A stretch of 64,000 nt of DNA from Dyadobacter psychrophilus. GTDB lineage: Bacteria; Bacteroidota; Bacteroidia; Cytophagales; Spirosomataceae. Of this stretch, positions 62,112-64,000 are shown one piece after another. Under the pieces are notes generated by a model. The model worked only from the letters and a program-made list of their open reading frames with translations, searched no databases and was not told where the DNA came from. Every line of letters begins with the position of its first letter. Position 1 is the first letter of the stretch. Made by a program: the position numbers and the translations under genes. The stretch spans positions 372,001 to 436,000 of the forward strand of contig NZ_FUZA01000003.1 of assembly GCF_900167945.1 (NCBI RefSeq). The letters are read 5' to 3'.

Positions 62112-63335
62112 ATGGAGCAGAAGAAAATCTTATTTGTGAGTCATGACGCCAATCGCGCAGGAAGCCAGTTGCTGTTGCTGCAATTGCTCAGACTATTGAA
62201 AGAGCGGGGCGTTCCTATGCATTTGTTGCTTTGCAGCGGCGGAGAGCTGGAAAAAGATTTTGAAGAAGTTGTTGGTGTAACCCGTTTGTATCAAAATATC
62301 AAAGTCACTTCCACTCCACTTACCGGAAAACTCCTCAAAAAAGTCCCTTTATATAAATACTATCAGCAGCATTCGGCGCAAAAGATCAATGAACGGATCG
62401 CTACCGAGCTTGCACACCAGAACATTGGACTTGTTTTCATCAATTCAATCGCCAATGCGGGTGTTTATTACGACTTTCTAAAATTCCTGCATCATTTACC
62501 ACTTGTGCTTTTCGTTCATGAGCTGGGCATGTCTGTGAAGGTTTATACGCACGAAAAGCAGTTAAACTTCATGTTGAAGAAAACCGGTCATCTGATCGCG
62601 GTTTCCAATGCAGTTGCCAATTATTATATCAAGAAATTCGATTATCCTGAAAGTCAGGTCAGCACTTTCACACTCATTGATCACGAACACATTGATCAGA
62701 AGGTAAAATCGGTGCAGCGTGACATTCTGGAAAAAACATACCATGTCCCGCAAGATGCCATTGTGATAGGAGGTTGCGGAAATGCAGAATGGCGCAAAGG
62801 AAACGACATTTTCAACTGGATTGCGAAGCGTGTGATCCATAAAACAAGCCCTTTGCCGGTTTATTTCGTTTGGATTGGCGCAGGGCCGCAGCATGAAATT
62901 TATGAGCTGATCGAAAGCGACATCCGGCTTATGGGACTGAGCGACAAGATCATACTCGTTCCACCGACACCGCACGCGTTGGATTATATCAATAGATTTG
63001 ATGTGCTTTTGTTGAGCTCACGCGAAGATCCATACCCGCTTGTCGTTTTGGAAGCGGCCCTGCAGGAAATTCCGGTGGTATGTTTTGAAGATGCCGGCGG
63101 AGCACCCGAACTGATCGAGTCAGATGCAGGTTTTGTGGTCCCTTATATGGACATTTCTGCTGCTTCTGAGGCGATTATACAGTTGGTCCTTGATCCTTCT
63201 CTTCGAGAAATGTTGGGCCGTAATGGTAGAAAGAAAGTGTTGGAAAGGCACAATACAGACAAAAGTGTCGCAAGTGTCGAAGCCATCATCCAAAAGTATT
63301 TACCTTTACAGGTTTCGGAAAAGCAAAATCAATGA
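62112..63335 (+). CDS. GT4-type glycosyltransferase
   Basis: This 407-residue GT-B enzyme has an N-terminal acceptor domain (SHDANRAGSQLLLLQLLRLL, about 10-29). The C-terminal donor domain has GGCGNAEWRKG, then the GT4 EX7E-type region SSREDPYPLVVLEAAL (about 299-314) and GGAPELIESDAG. It should add a sugar from a nucleotide donor to the undecaprenyl-linked glycan. Its stop overlaps the next start (ATGA). Confidence 0.9.
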   Translation: MEQKKILFVSHDANRAGSQLLLLQLLRLLKERGVPMHLLLCSGGELEKDFEEVVGVTRLYQNIKVTSTPLTGKLLKKVPLYKYYQQHSAQKINERIATELAHQNIGLVFINSIANAGVYYDFLKFLHHLPLVLFVHELGMSVKVYTHEKQLNFMLKKTGHLIAVSNAVANYYIKKFDYPESQVSTFTLIDHEHIDQKVKSVQRDILEKTYHVPQDAIVIGGCGNAEWRKGNDIFNWIAKRVIHKTSPLPVYFVWIGAGPQHEIYELIESDIRLMGLSDKIILVPPTPHALDYINRFDVLLLSSREDPYPLVVLEAALQEIPVVCFEDAGGAPELIESDAGFVVPYMDISAASEAIIQLVLDPSLREMLGRNGRKKVLERHNTDKSVASVEAIIQKYLPLQVSEKQNQ

Positions 63336-64000
63336 CAATTGCATTCACAATTTGCTCTATAAATTATTTAGCTCAGGCCAGGACATTAGGCGATTCACTT
63401 AAATCCACCAACCCAGACGTCCTTTTCTTTATCGGTCTGGTTGATTCATTACAAGGTGTGGTTTTTGAAAAAGGATATGCTAGTGATTTTCCGATGATCG
63501 AGATCGACAAGATCGAGATTCGTGATTTCCAGGAAATGGCTGACAGATACAACATTACCGAGCTTAATACAGCGGTAAAGCCTTTCTACTTTACCTATTT
63601 TTTCAAACATTACCCCGAAGCTGATCACGTTATCTATTTTGATCCCGACATTATCGTATTCCAACCTTTAACGGGATTACTCTCTTCATTATCAACCCAT
63701 AAAGCTGTATTAACACCGCACATTAATACACCCATTGAAGATCAGCTTAAACCGAACGAACTGCACCATTTGAATACGGGCGTGTATAATCTTGGTTTTG
63801 TGGCTTTCAGCCGGTCTTCCGAGGTGACAGAATTCATTAACTGGTGGGAAGAAAAATTAAGATACGAGTGCCTGATCGATCTTTGTAATGGTCTTTTTGT
63901 AGATCAAAACTGGATGAACTTCCTGCCTGTGTTTGTATCAAATACACATTTGGAACGAAACCCGGGCTATAATGCAGCTTACTGGAATTTGCACGAAAGA
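63332..64000 (+). CDS. Glycosyltransferase, GT-A fold (3' end outside window)
   Basis: The frame begins ATG 63332, overlapping the GT4 stop by 4 bp, and stays open for 223 codons to the window edge. The N-terminus TIAFTICSINYLAQARTLGD, ELNTAVKPFYF and the metal-binding DPD in VIYFDPDIIVFQPL (about 93-106) match GT8-like/GT-A transferases. LNTGVYNLGFVAF is also typical of that group. It is the last visible gene of the glycan cluster and is truncated only by the window. Confidence 0.85.
   Translation, partial: MTIAFTICSINYLAQARTLGDSLKSTNPDVLFFIGLVDSLQGVVFEKGYASDFPMIEIDKIEIRDFQEMADRYNITELNTAVKPFYFTYFFKHYPEADHVIYFDPDIIVFQPLTGLLSSLSTHKAVLTPHINTPIEDQLKPNELHHLNTGVYNLGFVAFSRSSEVTEFINWWEEKLRYECLIDLCNGLFVDQNWMNFLPVFVSNTHLERNPGYNAAYWNLHER

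Noticed and set aside
1..64000. CRISPR arrays, tRNA/rRNA genes, insertion sequences, prophage or toxin-antitoxin and defence modules
   Set aside because: I scanned for regular spaced repeats, transposase or integrase motifs, and small paired genes, and found none that can be supported.

Overview
The window looks like a chromosomal segment of a Bacteroidota bacterium, most likely order Cytophagales and close to Dyadobacter. This is inferred from gene content and protein style, not from a database search. Supporting signs are a lipoprotein-type Omp85 protein (TamL) beside a SpoU methyltransferase, the order miaB - sigma-54 activator - lptE - small TPR-like gene - secG, a GroEL with a GGM tail, weak Shine-Dalgarno sites, DUF4136, YtxH and DUF1460 proteins, and TonB-independent envelope genes typical of the phylum. 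There is no rRNA, tRNA, CRISPR array, integrase or transposase. Almost everything reads as intact core or near-core chromosome.

Layout. 1-8.9 kb: a queuosine-precursor transporter, a SpoU rRNA/tRNA methyltransferase whose start overlaps that of divergent tamL, then a tightly packed run miaB, orphan sigma-54 activator, lptE, a TPR-like gene and secG. 8.9-14 kb: an unknown gene, groES-groEL behind a candidate sigma-54 promoter, a LolD-like ATPase and sucC, ending in a REP-like inverted repeat. 14-20.6 kb: a secreted esterase with a GntP permease, then a DAG kinase divergent from an App1-type phosphatidate phosphatase, followed by an OmpR-type regulator and its kinase. 20.6-26.2 kb: a TolC / adaptor / heavy-metal RND efflux operon preceded by a tandem 11-bp array that is probably the regulator's operator. 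26.2-30.7 kb (minus strand): rpoN, an NtrC-like activator and a REC-PAS-kinase in one run. 31-35 kb: YtxH and a companion protein, a stand-alone receiver protein and a large secreted TPR protein. 35-40 kb: GH65 phosphorylase, beta-phosphoglucomutase and a cytoplasmic GH13 enzyme, consistent with phosphorolytic use of maltose or a related disaccharide. 40-44 kb: a DUF1460 amidase-like protein, an MscS channel and a second OmpR/kinase pair. 44-51.6 kb: DinB, a DUF4136 lipoprotein, an outer-membrane barrel, an unrecognised 721-residue membrane-anchored protein, pheA and parE. 51.8-64 kb: a polysaccharide export and assembly cluster (six-SLBB OPX protein, Wzz, Wzm, Wzt, aminotransferase, GT39-like membrane enzyme, WbqC, NeuD-like acyltransferase, GT4, and a second glycosyltransferase cut by the window end).

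Most interesting threads. (1) Sigma-54 control is prominent: rpoN sits with a dedicated kinase and activator, a receiver-less activator lies in the miaB operon behind a TGACA/TGTCA palindrome, and groES carries a -24/-12-like element with two TGTCA sites 21 bp upstream of each other. (2) The two paralogous OmpR/kinase pairs each carry a tandem 11-bp xxTTAA/TTCTAA array just after the kinase gene. At the first pair it precedes an efflux operon. At the second it precedes only a ~110-nt stretch holding a 15-codon ORF and a terminator, which could be a small regulated RNA or peptide. (3) A lipid kinase and a phosphatidate phosphatase with opposite reactions are divergent with 9 bp between their starts. 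No clearly new large defence or mobile system was seen.
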